A stretch of 64,000 nucleotides of DNA from Streptomyces humidus. Its GTDB lineage: Bacteria; Actinomycetota; Actinomycetes; Streptomycetales; Streptomycetaceae. A program made the position numbers and the translations under genes. This document shows positions 16,895-25,075 of the stretch, piece by piece. The notes below the pieces were generated by a model. The model saw only the letters and a program-made list of their open reading frames with translations, did no database searches and was not told the DNA's origin. The stretch lies in contig NZ_BMTL01000032.1 of the NCBI RefSeq assembly GCF_014649655.1, positions 1 to 64,000 on the forward strand, given 5' to 3'. Each line of letters begins with the position of its first letter. Position 1 is the first letter of the stretch.

Positions 16895-17527
16895 ATTACC
16901 GGCAACCGGCAGGCAAGCTGGGCGTTCGCCGACGCCTACGCCGCCGAGGACGAAGCGCTGCGCTGGGCCCGTGACCGGGCCCGCGAGGCAGGGCTGCGCT
17001 CGGTGTCGCCCAGCACGGGCGCCGCGCTGCGGATGCTCGCCGCCACCGTGGACGCGAAGGCGGTCGCCGAGATAGGCACCGGCACCGGCGTCTCCGGGAT
17101 CCACCTGCTCCACGGGATGCGCCCGGACGGCGTCCTGACGACCGTGGACCCCGAGCCGGAGCACCAGCAGTTCGCCCGGCAGGCCTTCCGCGCGTGCGGC
17201 TTCGCCAGCAACCGGGCCCGGTTCATCCCCGGCCGCGCGCTCGACGTCCTGCCCCGTCTGGCGGACTCCGGCTATGACCTGGTCTTCTGTGACGGCGACC
17301 GGCTGGAGCTGCTGGAGTACCTCGCCGAGTCGCTGCGTCTGCTGCGTCCGGGCGGGCTGGTCGTCTTCGAGGGCGTGTTCGCCAACGGCCGCACGGTCGA
17401 TTCGGGGCCGCAGCCCACGGAGGTCATACGCATCCGGGAGCTGTTGCGGGCGGTGCGCGAGAGCCAGGAGCTGGTGACGTCGCTGCTGCCGGTGGGCGAC
17501 GGGCTCCTGTGCTCGGTCAGGCGCTGA
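16895..17527 (+). CDS. SAM-dependent O-methyltransferase with probable ATT start
   Basis: 210 aa if translation starts at ATT 16895. The Rossmann core carries motif I (AVAEIGTGTGVSGIHLL), the acidic strand end TTVDPEPEHQQFA, and YDLVFCDGDRLELLEYL, all class I O-methyltransferase features. The helix before the core (SWAFADAYAAEDEALRWARD) is expected in the family but lies upstream of the first canonical start (GTG 17003). Between the ribosome-like AGGAGAGG (16884-16891) and that helix no ATG, GTG or TTG is in frame. It is divergent from sigE, as is Rv1220c in M. tuberculosis. Substrate unknown. Confidence 0.8.
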   Translation: MTGNRQASWAFADAYAAEDEALRWARDRAREAGLRSVSPSTGAALRMLAATVDAKAVAEIGTGTGVSGIHLLHGMRPDGVLTTVDPEPEHQQFARQAFRACGFASNRARFIPGRALDVLPRLADSGYDLVFCDGDRLELLEYLAESLRLLRPGGLVVFEGVFANGRTVDSGPQPTEVIRIRELLRAVRESQELVTSLLPVGDGLLCSVRR

Positions 17528-17608
17528 GTCGCTGAGAGGTTCGGGCCGGGGCGTTGGGCCTTTCGGGCCGGGCAGCCACGGCGAACCGGCGAGAACCCGG
17601 GGAAGACA

Positions 17609-17642
17609 ACCGCTCCGGCACCCAGAAGGAGGCCGGAGCGGT
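17609..17642. terminator. Terminator hairpin between convergent genes
   Basis: Perfect 11-base inverted repeat ACCGCTCCGGC / GCCGGAGCGGT with a 12-base loop, located between the methyltransferase stop (17527) and the DUF3117 stop (17666). Confidence 0.7.
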
Positions 17643-17665
17643 CGAAAGTGCTGGGTCGCTTCGCG

Positions 17666-17833
17666 TCAGCCGACGACCTTCTTCAGGGCGTCGCCGAGCG
17701 CGTCGGCCTCGTCAGGGGTCAGCTCGACGACGAGCCGCCCGCCGCCTTCGAGCGGAACGCGCATGACGATGCCCCGCCCCTCCTTGGTCACCTCGAGCGG
17801 GCCATCACCCGTTCGCGGCTTCATGGCCGCCAT
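17666..17833 (-). CDS. DUF3117 small conserved protein
   Basis: 55 aa (MAAMKPRTGDGPLEVTKEGR, then GIVMRVPLEGGGRLVVELTP). This length and the MKPRTGDGPLEVTKEGRGIVMR core are diagnostic of the actinobacterial DUF3117 family. ATG 17833 is preceded by GGAAGGGG. The protein is cytoplasmic and of unknown function. A GATAAT box at about 17948-17953 on this strand may be its -10 element. M. tuberculosis has a homologue in the same neighbourhood (Rv1211). Confidence 0.88.
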   Translation of the reverse strand: MAAMKPRTGDGPLEVTKEGRGIVMRVPLEGGGRLVVELTPDEADALGDALKKVVG

Positions 17834-18211
17834 GCTCGTTCCCCTTCCTGAAACCAGCTCATCGCCATAGCCGACGGCCCGTGGAGGGCAGCCGCGGTCC
17901 AGCGTGGGACCCGCGGCACCGGCATCGAACACATTGCTTCCAGGCCATTATCCCGCATCTCAGGACCTGATGACCAACATCAGTCGGCATCGCTTGGGCA
18001 ACGCGCGCGAGCAAAACCACTCAATTCGGCGATGTGGCTGCGATACTGCGCGGCCGCACGCACTTCCGACCGCCGGAATCGGTCCCGAATTCTTTGACGC
18101 AGGTCACACGTCGGGTCCGGTCCCCGGGCGGTGATCTCCGCCATGCTGTCCTCGTACAGGGGGCGTACCGGCCGGTAGGACGCCCCTGCCGCGACACGGA
18201 GGGGAAACGCC
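17834..18211. promoter_or_regulatory. Divergent promoter region DUF3117 / enoyl-CoA hydratase
   Basis: 378 bases with no gene. The DUF3117 side holds GATAAT preceded by TTGGTC at about 19 bases. The other side has TTGACG in the stretch beginning 18093, but I see no matching -10. A ribosome site (GGAGGGG) precedes ATG 18212. Confidence 0.4.
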
Positions 18212-19003
18212 ATGGTCGACACCGTGCTCTACGAGGTGAGTGACGGGCTCGCGACGATCACGCTGAACCGCCCCGAGGCGATGAACGCGCTGAACGTCGC
18301 GACCAAGGTCGCTCTCCGGGAGGCGGTGCGGTCCGCGGCCGCCGACGACGCCGTACGGGCCGTGCTGCTGACCGCCGCCGGCGAGCGCGCGTTCTGCGTG
18401 GGGCAGGACCTCAAGGAGCACATCGGGCTGCTGGCCGAGGGCTCGGAGCAGGTCATGAGCACGGTCGCGGAGCACTACAACCCGATCGTGCGGGCGCTGA
18501 CCGAGGCGCCGAAGCCCGTGGTCGCCGCGGTGAACGGCGTGGCCGCGGGCGCCGGCTTCGGCTTCGCGCTGGCCGCGGACCACCGCATCGTGTCCGAGAC
18601 GGCGTCCTTCAACACCTCGTTCGCGGGGGTCGCGCTCACCGCCGACTCCGGCGTCTCGTGGACGCTGCCCCGGGTGATCGGTCCGGGCCGGGCCGCCGAC
18701 CTGCTGCTCTTCCCGCGCAGCATCAACGCCCAGGAGGCGTACGAGCTGGGCATCGCGAACCGTGTGGTGCCGGCGGACGCGCTGCGCGCGGAGGCGGAGA
18801 AGGTGGCCCGGGCGCTCGCCGCGGGGCCGACGGTGGCCTACGCGGCGATCAAGGAGGCCGTCGCCTACGGGTCCGCGCACACTCTCTCCGAGACGCTGGA
18901 CAAGGAGGACGAGCTGCAGACGCGGGCGGGGGCCTCCGAGGACCACGCGATCGCGGTGCGGGCGTTCGTGCAGAAGGAGAAGCCGAAGTACCTGGGCCGC
19001 TGA
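18212..19003 (+). CDS. Enoyl-CoA hydratase/isomerase family protein
   Basis: 263 aa, the standard crotonase length. The conserved N-terminal segment ATITLNRPEAMNAL, the oxyanion-hole residues in GERAFCVGQDLKEH and AVNGVAAGAGFGFALAADHR, and the C-terminal EGxxAF-type tail (DHAIAVRAFVQKEKPKYLGR) are present. The protein would hydrate or isomerise acyl-CoA thioesters in fatty acid or aromatic (PaaG-like) degradation; the exact substrate cannot be read here. GGAGGGG precedes the ATG. It stands alone, convergent with tagI. Confidence 0.88.
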   Translation: MVDTVLYEVSDGLATITLNRPEAMNALNVATKVALREAVRSAAADDAVRAVLLTAAGERAFCVGQDLKEHIGLLAEGSEQVMSTVAEHYNPIVRALTEAPKPVVAAVNGVAAGAGFGFALAADHRIVSETASFNTSFAGVALTADSGVSWTLPRVIGPGRAADLLLFPRSINAQEAYELGIANRVVPADALRAEAEKVARALAAGPTVAYAAIKEAVAYGSAHTLSETLDKEDELQTRAGASEDHAIAVRAFVQKEKPKYLGR

Positions 19004-19071
19004 GGCCGTCCGCCGTCGGGTGTGTGTCCGCGTGCCGGTGCGCGCGTCTCGCTGCGTGTGTGCGTGTGGGG

Positions 19072-19113
19072 GGGGGCGGGCGGCCGTGCGGCCGTCGGGC
19101 CCGGCCCGCCCCC
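19072..19113. terminator. GC-rich terminator-like stem
   Basis: GGGGGCGGGC (19072-19081) pairs with GCCCGCCCCC (19104-19113); a smaller GGCC stem lies inside the loop. It lies between the convergent enoyl-CoA hydratase and tagI, after a GT-rich tract. Confidence 0.55.
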
Positions 19114-19114
19114 G

Positions 19115-19702
19115 TCAGCGGGCGCTTCGCCCCACGCACGACGCCAGGTGGTCGTTCACCAGGCCGCATGCCTGCATCAGCGCGTACGCCGTCGTCGGCC
19201 CGACGAACCGCAGGCCCCGCTTCTTCAGCGCCTTGGACAGGGCCGTCGACTCGTCCGTGACCGCCGGGACGTCCGCCAGGGTCTCGGGCGCGGGGCGGCC
19301 GGCCGGGTCGGGGGCGTGCGACCAGATCAGCTCGTCCAGGTCGCCCGCCGCCCAGCCGGCCAGCACGCGGGCGTTGGCGAGGGTGGCGTCGATCTTGGCG
19401 CGGTTGCGGATGATGCCCGCGTCGGCCAGGAGGCGTTCACGGTCCTCGTCGGTGAAGTCGGCGACCGAGGCGATCTCGAAGCCGGCGAAGGCGGCGCGGA
19501 AGCCGGCCCGGCGGCGCAGGATGGTGATCCAGGACAGGCCCGACTGGAAGGCCTCCAGGCTGAGGCGTTCGAACAGCGCGTCGTCGCCGTGGACCGGTCG
19601 GCCCCACTCCTCGTCGTGGTACGTCACGTAGTCCGGCGTGGACAGGGCCCAGGGGCAGCGCAGCGCTCCGTCCGCCCCGGCGAGGGCGGCGCCGTCGCTC
19701 AC
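19115..19702 (-). CDS. tagI: DNA-3-methyladenine glycosylase I
   Basis: 195 aa from GTG 19702. It begins with the TagI pattern (RCPWALSTPDYVTYHDEEWG) and continues with LFERLSLEAFQSGLSWITIL and FVGPTTAYALMQACGLVNDH, which hold the helix-hairpin-helix core and the zinc-binding Cys/His positions. It excises 3-methyladenine from alkylated DNA (base excision repair). The GTG overlaps the stop of the DivIVA-like gene by 4 bases (GTGA), so translation is coupled. The same pair occurs in M. tuberculosis (Rv1210, Rv1209). Confidence 0.92.
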   Translation of the reverse strand: MSDGAALAGADGALRCPWALSTPDYVTYHDEEWGRPVHGDDALFERLSLEAFQSGLSWITILRRRAGFRAAFAGFEIASVADFTDEDRERLLADAGIIRNRAKIDATLANARVLAGWAAGDLDELIWSHAPDPAGRPAPETLADVPAVTDESTALSKALKKRGLRFVGPTTAYALMQACGLVNDHLASCVGRSAR

Positions 19703-20058
19703 CGCTGGTCCTCGGGGGCGTGCTTCTCCATGGAGACGTGGGGCGCGCCCGGTGCCCGTGCGCCGGCCAGGGCGGACTCCAGGTCGGCGATGCGCGCGTC
19801 GCGCTCGGCGAGTTCGGCGGCGAGGCGGTTCAGGGCGTCGTCGACGTCCGCCATGCGGTAGCCGCGGACGGTCAGCGGGAAGCGCAGGCGGTCGACGTCG
19901 GAGCTGTCGACCGGCCGGTCCGGGGGCAGCGGGTCGTGCAGGCGCTCGGGGGCGACCTCCGGCAGCGGGCCGCCGCCCTCGCCGCCGCCCACCACGGCGA
20001 GTGTCACCGCGGCGACCACGACGGCGAGCGCGATGACCAGGAACAGGAACATAACCAT
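19699..20058 (-). CDS. DivIVA-domain-like membrane-anchored protein
   Basis: 119 aa. The N-terminal helix MFLFLVIALAVVVAAVTLAVV anchors it in the membrane. Residues 50-100 contain a DivIVA-like motif (LRFPLTVRGYRMADVDDALN) followed by a short coiled coil (LAAELAERDARIADLESALA). DivIVA proteins mark poles and curved membrane in actinobacteria; this short version is an accessory family member whose role is not known. It is divergent from folP2 and coupled to tagI. Confidence 0.75.
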   Translation of the reverse strand: MVMFLFLVIALAVVVAAVTLAVVGGGEGGGPLPEVAPERLHDPLPPDRPVDSSDVDRLRFPLTVRGYRMADVDDALNRLAAELAERDARIADLESALAGARAPGAPHVSMEKHAPEDQR

Positions 20059-20182
20059 CGGTGGGTCTCCACACTCGGTGTGCTCGGAGCGGATGTGTGT
20101 GGGTCCGATCGTGCCATGCGCGTCCGGCAGTTAGGGTCGCAGGCGGCGGATGTGCAGGACGTACCGGGAGAGGTCACAGGGG

Positions 20183-21043
20183 ATGCTCAGGCTGGGCAGG
20201 CGTGAATTCGGCGCGCACGAGCCGGTGATCATGGCGATCGTGAACCGGACTCCCGACTCCTTCTACGACCAGGGCGCGACCTTCCGGGACGAGCCGGCCC
20301 TCGCGCGCGTGGAGCAGGCGGTGGCGGAGGGCGCGGCCGTCATCGACATCGGCGGGGTGAAGGCCGGGCCCGGTGAGGAGGTGACCGCGCGGGAGGAGGC
20401 CCGGCGGACCGTCGGCTTCGTGGCCGAGGTGCGGCGGCGCTTCCCGGACGTGGTCATCAGCGTGGACACCTGGCGGGCCGAGGTCGGGGAGGCGGTCTGC
20501 GAGGCCGGCGCCGATCTGCTGAACGACGCGTGGGGCGGGGTCGATCCGCGGCTGGCGGAGGTCGCGGCGCGGTACGGGGCCGGTCTGGTGTGCACGCACG
20601 CGGGCGGCGCGGAGCCGCGGACCCGTCCGCACCGGGTGACGTACGACGACGTCATGGCCGACATCCTGCGGGTGACCGTGGGGCTGGCGGAGCGGGCGGT
20701 GGAGCTGGGGGTGCGGCGGGAGTCGGTCATGATCGATCCGGGGCACGACTTCGGCAAGAACACCCGGCACAGCCTGGAGGCGACCCGGCGGCTCGGGGAG
20801 ATGGTGGAGACGGGGTGGCCGGTGCTGGTCTCCCTGTCCAACAAGGACTTCGTCGGCGAGACGCTGGACCGGCCGGTGAAGGAGCGGGTGGTCGGCACGC
20901 TGGCCACGACGGCGGTGTCCGCGTGGCTCGGGGCGCAGGTCTACCGGGTGCACGAGGTGGCGGAGACGCGGCAGGTCCTGGAGATGGTCGCGTCGATCGC
21001 CGGGCACCGGCCGCCCGCGGTGGCGCGGCGGGGGCTGGCGTAG
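20183..21043 (+). CDS. folP2: Dihydropteroate synthase-like protein FolP2
   Basis: 286 aa TIM-barrel protein. It has MAIVNRTPDSFYDQG (normally NVTPDSFSDGG in true FolP), AAVIDIGGVKAGPGEEV, VVISVDTWRAEV, DLLNDAWGG and a late SNKDFVGETLDRPVKER region. Several catalytic loop residues differ from FolP1 consensus, as in mycobacterial FolP2, which is reported not to act as a dihydropteroate synthase. ATG 20183 has GGGAGAGG upstream and TAGGGT at 20132-20137 as a possible -10. True function uncertain. Confidence 0.88.
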   Translation: MLRLGRREFGAHEPVIMAIVNRTPDSFYDQGATFRDEPALARVEQAVAEGAAVIDIGGVKAGPGEEVTAREEARRTVGFVAEVRRRFPDVVISVDTWRAEVGEAVCEAGADLLNDAWGGVDPRLAEVAARYGAGLVCTHAGGAEPRTRPHRVTYDDVMADILRVTVGLAERAVELGVRRESVMIDPGHDFGKNTRHSLEATRRLGEMVETGWPVLVSLSNKDFVGETLDRPVKERVVGTLATTAVSAWLGAQVYRVHEVAETRQVLEMVASIAGHRPPAVARRGLA

Positions 21044-21167
21044 CCCTCGCCGCGCCTTCTCGCGCCCTCGCCGCGCCCGCCCGTCCCCTCGCCGGGACCT
21101 CGGCCCCGAAGCCCCGCTCGCGCGCCTGGACGGCGTCGCGCTCACTCGCCGGACGGGCCGGACTCCC

Positions 21168-21926
21168 TTACCGGCCCGCTTCCTTGGACACCAGGGCCAC
21201 CGCCTCCTCCACGTCGTCCGTGACGTGGAAGAGGAGGAGATCCTTCTCCGCCGCCTTCCCCGAGGCGATCAGGGTGTTCTTGAGCCAGTCGATCAGGCCG
21301 CCCCAGTACTCCGTGCCGAAGAGGACGATGGGGAAGCGGGTGACCTTCTGGGTCTGGACGAGGGTGAGGGCCTCGAAGAGCTCGTCCAGGGTGCCGAGGC
21401 CGCCGGGCAGGACGACGAAGCCCTGCGCGTACTTCACGAACATCATCTTGCGGACGAAGAAGTAGCGGAAGTTCAGGCCGATGTCGACGTAGGGGTTGAG
21501 CCCCTGCTCGAAGGGCAGCTCGATGCCCAGGCCGACGGACGTGCCGCCCGCCTCGCTCGCGCCCTTGTTGGCCGCCTCCATCGCGCCCGGCCCACCGCCC
21601 GTGATCACGGCCCAGCCGGCGTCGACGAGGGCGCTGCCCAGCCGTACGCCCGCCTCGTACTCCGGCGAGCCGACCGGTGTGCGGGCGGAGCCGAACACGC
21701 TGATCGCCGGGGGGAGTTCGGCGAGGGTGCCGAAGCCCTCGATGAACTCCGACTGGATCCGCAGCACCCGCCAGGGGTCCGTGTGCACCCAGTCCGAGGG
21801 AGCCCTCTCGTCCAGCAGCCGCTGGTCCGTCGTGCTCGCCTGCACCTGGCCCCGCCGTCGGAGGACGGGCCCCAGACGCCGTTCGTCCGGCGGCTGCTTC
21901 TTGCCCTCGGGGTTCCCTGTAGCCAT
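21168..21926 (-). CDS. LOG family protein (nucleotide phosphoribohydrolase)
   Basis: 252 aa Rossmann-like protein. The family signatures are GGGPGAMEAANKGA (about 107-120) and PGGLGTLDELFE (about 170-182), as in Lonely-guy cytokinin-activating enzymes and their bacterial homologues that hydrolyse nucleoside 5'-monophosphates. The N-terminal 60 residues are an actinobacterial extension. ATG 21926 has GGAGGGAG just upstream. A homologue (Rv1205) lies in the equivalent position near folP2 and dapE in M. tuberculosis. Confidence 0.88.
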   Translation of the reverse strand: MATGNPEGKKQPPDERRLGPVLRRRGQVQASTTDQRLLDERAPSDWVHTDPWRVLRIQSEFIEGFGTLAELPPAISVFGSARTPVGSPEYEAGVRLGSALVDAGWAVITGGGPGAMEAANKGASEAGGTSVGLGIELPFEQGLNPYVDIGLNFRYFFVRKMMFVKYAQGFVVLPGGLGTLDELFEALTLVQTQKVTRFPIVLFGTEYWGGLIDWLKNTLIASGKAAEKDLLLFHVTDDVEEAVALVSKEAGR

Positions 21927-22036
21927 GGTGAGCTCCCTCCGCTTGCATGCGTTCCGCCTCAGCGTAGATCCAGGCGGGTTACCGGCGGGGGACGTCGGCG
22001 TGTCCGCAGCGGACGGCCGCCGGCGGGGCGTCCGGC

Positions 22037-23116
22037 TCAGGCGGTGAGCCAGGCCCTCAGCCGCTCCTCACCGGCCAGGATCTTGGCCGTTTCCACACGT
22101 TCGTCCCTCTTGTGCGCCAAGTGCGGGTTGCCGGGGCCGTAGTTGACGGCGGGGACGCCCAGCGCGGAGAAGCGACTCACGTCCGTCCAGCCGTACTTGG
22201 GCAGCGGAGTTCCGCCGACCGCCTCGATGAACGCGGCCGCCGCCGGGTGGGAGAGGCCGGGCAGGGCGGCGGGGCTGTGGTCGTCGACCACGAACTCCGC
22301 CACCGCGCAGTCGGCGAAGACCTCGCGCACGTGGGCGACGGCCTCCTCCTCGCTGCGGTCGGGCGCGTAGCGGAAGTTGACGGTGACGACGCACTCGTCG
22401 GGGATGACGTTGCCGGCCACCCCGCCCGTGACGCCCACCGCGTTGAGTCCCTCGCGGTACTCCAGGCCGTCGATCACCGGGCGGCGCGGCTCGTAGGCGG
22501 CCAGGCGGGCGAGGATCGGGGCGGCCGCGTGGATCGCGTTGGACCCCATCCAGCCGCGCGCCGAGTGGGCCCGCTCGCCCCTGGTCCTCAGCAGGACCCG
22601 CAGGGTGCCCTGGCAGCCGCCCTCGACCTGGCCGTCGGAGGGTTCGAGGAGCACCGCGAAGTCGCCGGCCAGCCAGTCGGGGCGGGCCTCGGCCACGTGC
22701 TTGAGGCCGTTGAGGTCGGCGGCGACCTCCTCGTTGTCGTAGAAGACGAAGGTCAGGTCGCGGTTGGGCGCGGGGACCGTGGCCGCGATGCGCAGCTGGA
22801 CCGCCACCCCCGACTTCATGTCGCAGGTGCCGCACCCCCACAGCACCCCGTCCTCGTCCAGCCTCGACGGGACGTTGTCGGCGATCGGCACGGTGTCGAT
22901 GTGGCCGGCGAGGACGACACGCTCCGCGCGGCCCAGGTGCGTGCGGGCGACCACGTTGTTGCCGAGGCGGTCCACCGTCAGGTGGGGCAGCGCGCGCAGG
23001 GCGGTCTCGATCGCGTCCGCGAGGGGCTTCTCGTCGCCGCTCTCCGAACGGAAGTCGACGAGCCACGCGGTGAGCGCCGCGGCGTCCAGGGTGAGGTCAA
23101 GCGGGGTGTCGGCCAT
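22037..23116 (-). CDS. dapE: Succinyl-diaminopimelate desuccinylase
   Basis: 359 aa M20 metallopeptidase-family enzyme. Zinc ligands are H72 and D74 (GHIDTVP) and D99 (CDMKSG). The catalytic glutamate lies in YDNEE (129-130), and dimerisation-domain features such as HSARGWMGSNAIH and NFRYAPDRS are present. It releases succinate to give LL-diaminopimelate for lysine and peptidoglycan. ATG 23116 matches the family start, MADTPLDLTLD; the open frame upstream is not protein-like. The partner step, dapC, is encoded 2 kb away on the same strand. Confidence 0.93.
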   Translation of the reverse strand: MADTPLDLTLDAAALTAWLVDFRSESGDEKPLADAIETALRALPHLTVDRLGNNVVARTHLGRAERVVLAGHIDTVPIADNVPSRLDEDGVLWGCGTCDMKSGVAVQLRIAATVPAPNRDLTFVFYDNEEVAADLNGLKHVAEARPDWLAGDFAVLLEPSDGQVEGGCQGTLRVLLRTRGERAHSARGWMGSNAIHAAAPILARLAAYEPRRPVIDGLEYREGLNAVGVTGGVAGNVIPDECVVTVNFRYAPDRSEEEAVAHVREVFADCAVAEFVVDDHSPAALPGLSHPAAAAFIEAVGGTPLPKYGWTDVSRFSALGVPAVNYGPGNPHLAHKRDERVETAKILAGEERLRAWLTA

Positions 23117-23210
23117 GACGTCGACCCTAACGCGCCGGTCGGCGCGCCCCTCGTCCCCGCCCGTGCCCAGACCTCTCCTGCTCCTCAGTACTCTCCAGTA
23201 CCTTGTACGC

Positions 23211-24257
23211 GTGCCAGAGCCGTCGCCTTCCCCCAAGCGCCGCGGCCGCCTCCTCCGTTTCGGGGCGGCCTGCGTGGTCCTGTCCGCCGTCGCGGGCTAT
23301 GCCGTGGTCCAGTACGTCTCCGGCGGGCGGGGAGACCCCGGTTGCCGGGTCGTCTCCGCCGACACCGGCGGGGGGACGTACGAGTTCACGCCGGAGCAGG
23401 CGGTGAACGCGGCCACGATCGCCGCCGTCGGCACCGACCGGGCCATGCCCGAGCGGGCTGTGGCCATCGCCCTCGCGACCGCCATCCAGGAGTCGGGGCT
23501 GCGCAACCTCGCGCACGGCGACCGGGACTCGCTCGGCCTGTTCCAGCAGCGGCCCTCGCAGGGCTGGGGAACCGAGCAGCAGGTCACGGACCCGACGTAC
23601 GCGGCGGACGTCTTCTACGAGCACCTCGCCAAGGTCCGCGACTACACCGAGCTGCCGCTGACGGTGGCCGCGCAGCGCGTGCAGCGCAGCGGGTACCCGG
23701 AGGCGTACGCCAAGCACGAGCAGGACGCGGTGCTGCTGGCCGCCGCGCTGACCGGGACCTCGGCGGCGACGCTGACCTGCGACGGCCGCTCGCGGTCCAC
23801 GGCGTCCACCGGCCCGGCGGCGGTGCGGGCGGCGCTGACCCGTGACTTCGGGCGCGGCGCGCTGCGGCAGGAGGGCGCGAAGACCGGCTCGCAGGCGGGC
23901 TCGCAGTCCGGCTCGCAGACGGGGTCGCAGTCGGGGTCGGGCGCCGGGAAGACCTCGTCCGCCGAGGCCGAGGCCCCCCTCGCCCAGAGCTCGGGGCGGA
24001 CCCTGACGCTCCCCGTGTCCGAGGACACCACCGCCGGCGGGCGCAGTGTCGGCGAGCGCGGCTGGCAGCTGGCGCACTGGGCGGTGGCCAACGCCTCGGC
24101 GCTGCGCATCGAGCGCGTCGCGTACGCGGGCCGGGAGTGGGTCTCCGGGAACACCGACAGCCGGTGGCGGACGACCGGTTCCACCAGCGCGGAGGCCGCC
24201 GGGGGCACGGTGGCGGGCAGCGGGGCGGACAGCGTGCGGATCGTCACCGAACAGTAG
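23211..24257 (+). CDS. Membrane-anchored lysozyme-like extracellular protein
   Basis: 348 aa from GTG 23211. A basic N-terminus and one membrane helix (FGAACVVLSAVAGYAVVQYV) point the rest outside. Residues about 55-175 resemble a lytic-transglycosylase-like fold (AIALATAIQESGLRNLAHGD, DSLGLFQQRPSQGWG). A Gly-Ser-Gln repeat linker (bases 23884-23941) and a C-terminal domain follow. Public annotations often call such genes heavy-metal transporter, which this sequence does not support; a cell-wall-cleaving or binding role is more likely but unproven. Divergent from dapE. Confidence 0.7.
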   Translation: MPEPSPSPKRRGRLLRFGAACVVLSAVAGYAVVQYVSGGRGDPGCRVVSADTGGGTYEFTPEQAVNAATIAAVGTDRAMPERAVAIALATAIQESGLRNLAHGDRDSLGLFQQRPSQGWGTEQQVTDPTYAADVFYEHLAKVRDYTELPLTVAAQRVQRSGYPEAYAKHEQDAVLLAAALTGTSAATLTCDGRSRSTASTGPAAVRAALTRDFGRGALRQEGAKTGSQAGSQSGSQTGSQSGSGAGKTSSAEAEAPLAQSSGRTLTLPVSEDTTAGGRSVGERGWQLAHWAVANASALRIERVAYAGREWVSGNTDSRWRTTGSTSAEAAGGTVAGSGADSVRIVTEQ

Positions 24258-24569
24258 TGCGGGTCTTCCCCCGGCCGGGTTGTGCGCGGGGCGTTCGCAC
24301 GGCCGGGTGCTCAGGTTTTCGCGCCGTCACCCTCGCAGGTCGGGAATCCCTTGAGGACAAAGGGCCGTACGGGTTTGACGGACTTTCACATCGGGCGGCC
24401 TATGCCCGGTTTCATCCACATCCGATAATGCGACGCATTGCCAACTCTTTACGTCGGCCGTGCGCAACCTTCGCGGGCTTCGAGCGGTAGTCACTGCGTC
24501 CGGGCCCGGACAGACAGACAGTCACAGCAGTCACAGACAGTCCTTGTTCTCTCCCGTCGAAGGAGCATC
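24258..24569 (+). promoter_or_regulatory. Upstream region of secreted Ala/Gly-rich protein
   Basis: 312 bases without a gene. TTGACG at about 24376 and TTGCCA at about 24438 are candidate -35 boxes but neither has a good -10. The 5' leader (24505-24542) is built of repeated CAGACAG and CAGTCACAG words, and AAGGAG precedes the ATG. Confidence 0.35.
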
Positions 24570-25004
24570 ATGTCCCTCCCCCTGACCCGCCGGATCGCCC
24601 GCGCCGCGCTGCTCGTCGCCGCAGGAGCGGCCGCCGGGGTCGGTGCGGCCGGCTCCGCCGGTGCGGCCCCCGGCCTTCCCGCCGCTCCGAACCTCGGCGG
24701 GCTGACCGCCCTGGACGGAGCGAACGTCGGCCACACGGTGGACGGCGCGGCGCAGAACGTGACCGGACTCGCGGGTGAGACCGGCGGCAAGGCCGTGCAG
24801 AAGGCGGCGCCGGCGGCGCAGAAGGCGGCCGGCAAGGCGGCGGGCTCCGCCGGGGACCTCCTCGGGAACACCGCGTCGACCGCCGCGAAGGGCGGACTGC
24901 CCACCGGCTCCCTCACGAAGGGCGGGCTGCCGACCGGCTCCCTCGCCAAGGGCGGGCTGCCCGGCGCGCAGACCCTGCCGGTGAAGAGCCTGCCGCTCGG
25001 CTGA
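24570..25004 (+). CDS. Secreted low-complexity Ala/Gly-rich protein
   Basis: 144 aa. The signal peptide RRIARAALLVAAGAAAGVGA is followed by an AGAAPG cleavage region. The mature part is Ala/Lys-rich (AVQKAAPAAQKAAGKAAGSA) and ends in near-perfect 10-residue repeats KGGLPTGSL(T/A), encoded by 30-base repeats at 24888-24978. ATG 24570 follows AAGGAG. There is no catalytic motif; such small secreted repeat proteins may be wall-associated. A terminator follows, shared with dapC. Confidence 0.65.
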   Translation: MSLPLTRRIARAALLVAAGAAAGVGAAGSAGAAPGLPAAPNLGGLTALDGANVGHTVDGAAQNVTGLAGETGGKAVQKAAPAAQKAAGKAAGSAGDLLGNTASTAAKGGLPTGSLTKGGLPTGSLAKGGLPGAQTLPVKSLPLG

Positions 25005-25028
25005 CGGCCGCCCCGAGCGGTGAGCCAG

Positions 25029-25061
25029 GACGGGGCCCGGGGATGTTCCCTGGGCCCCGTC
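25029..25061. terminator. Terminator hairpin
   Basis: A 14-base stem with one G-U pair (25029-25042 with 25048-25061) and a 5-base loop separates the convergent genes ending at 25004 and 25076. Confidence 0.75.
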
Positions 25062-25075
25062 GGCGCGAGCGGGGA

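Noticed and set aside
19115..20074. 319-codon fusion of tagI with the DivIVA-like region
   Set aside because: The upstream third is out-of-frame Arg-rich read-through; the GTGA overlap at 19699-19702 marks the real start.
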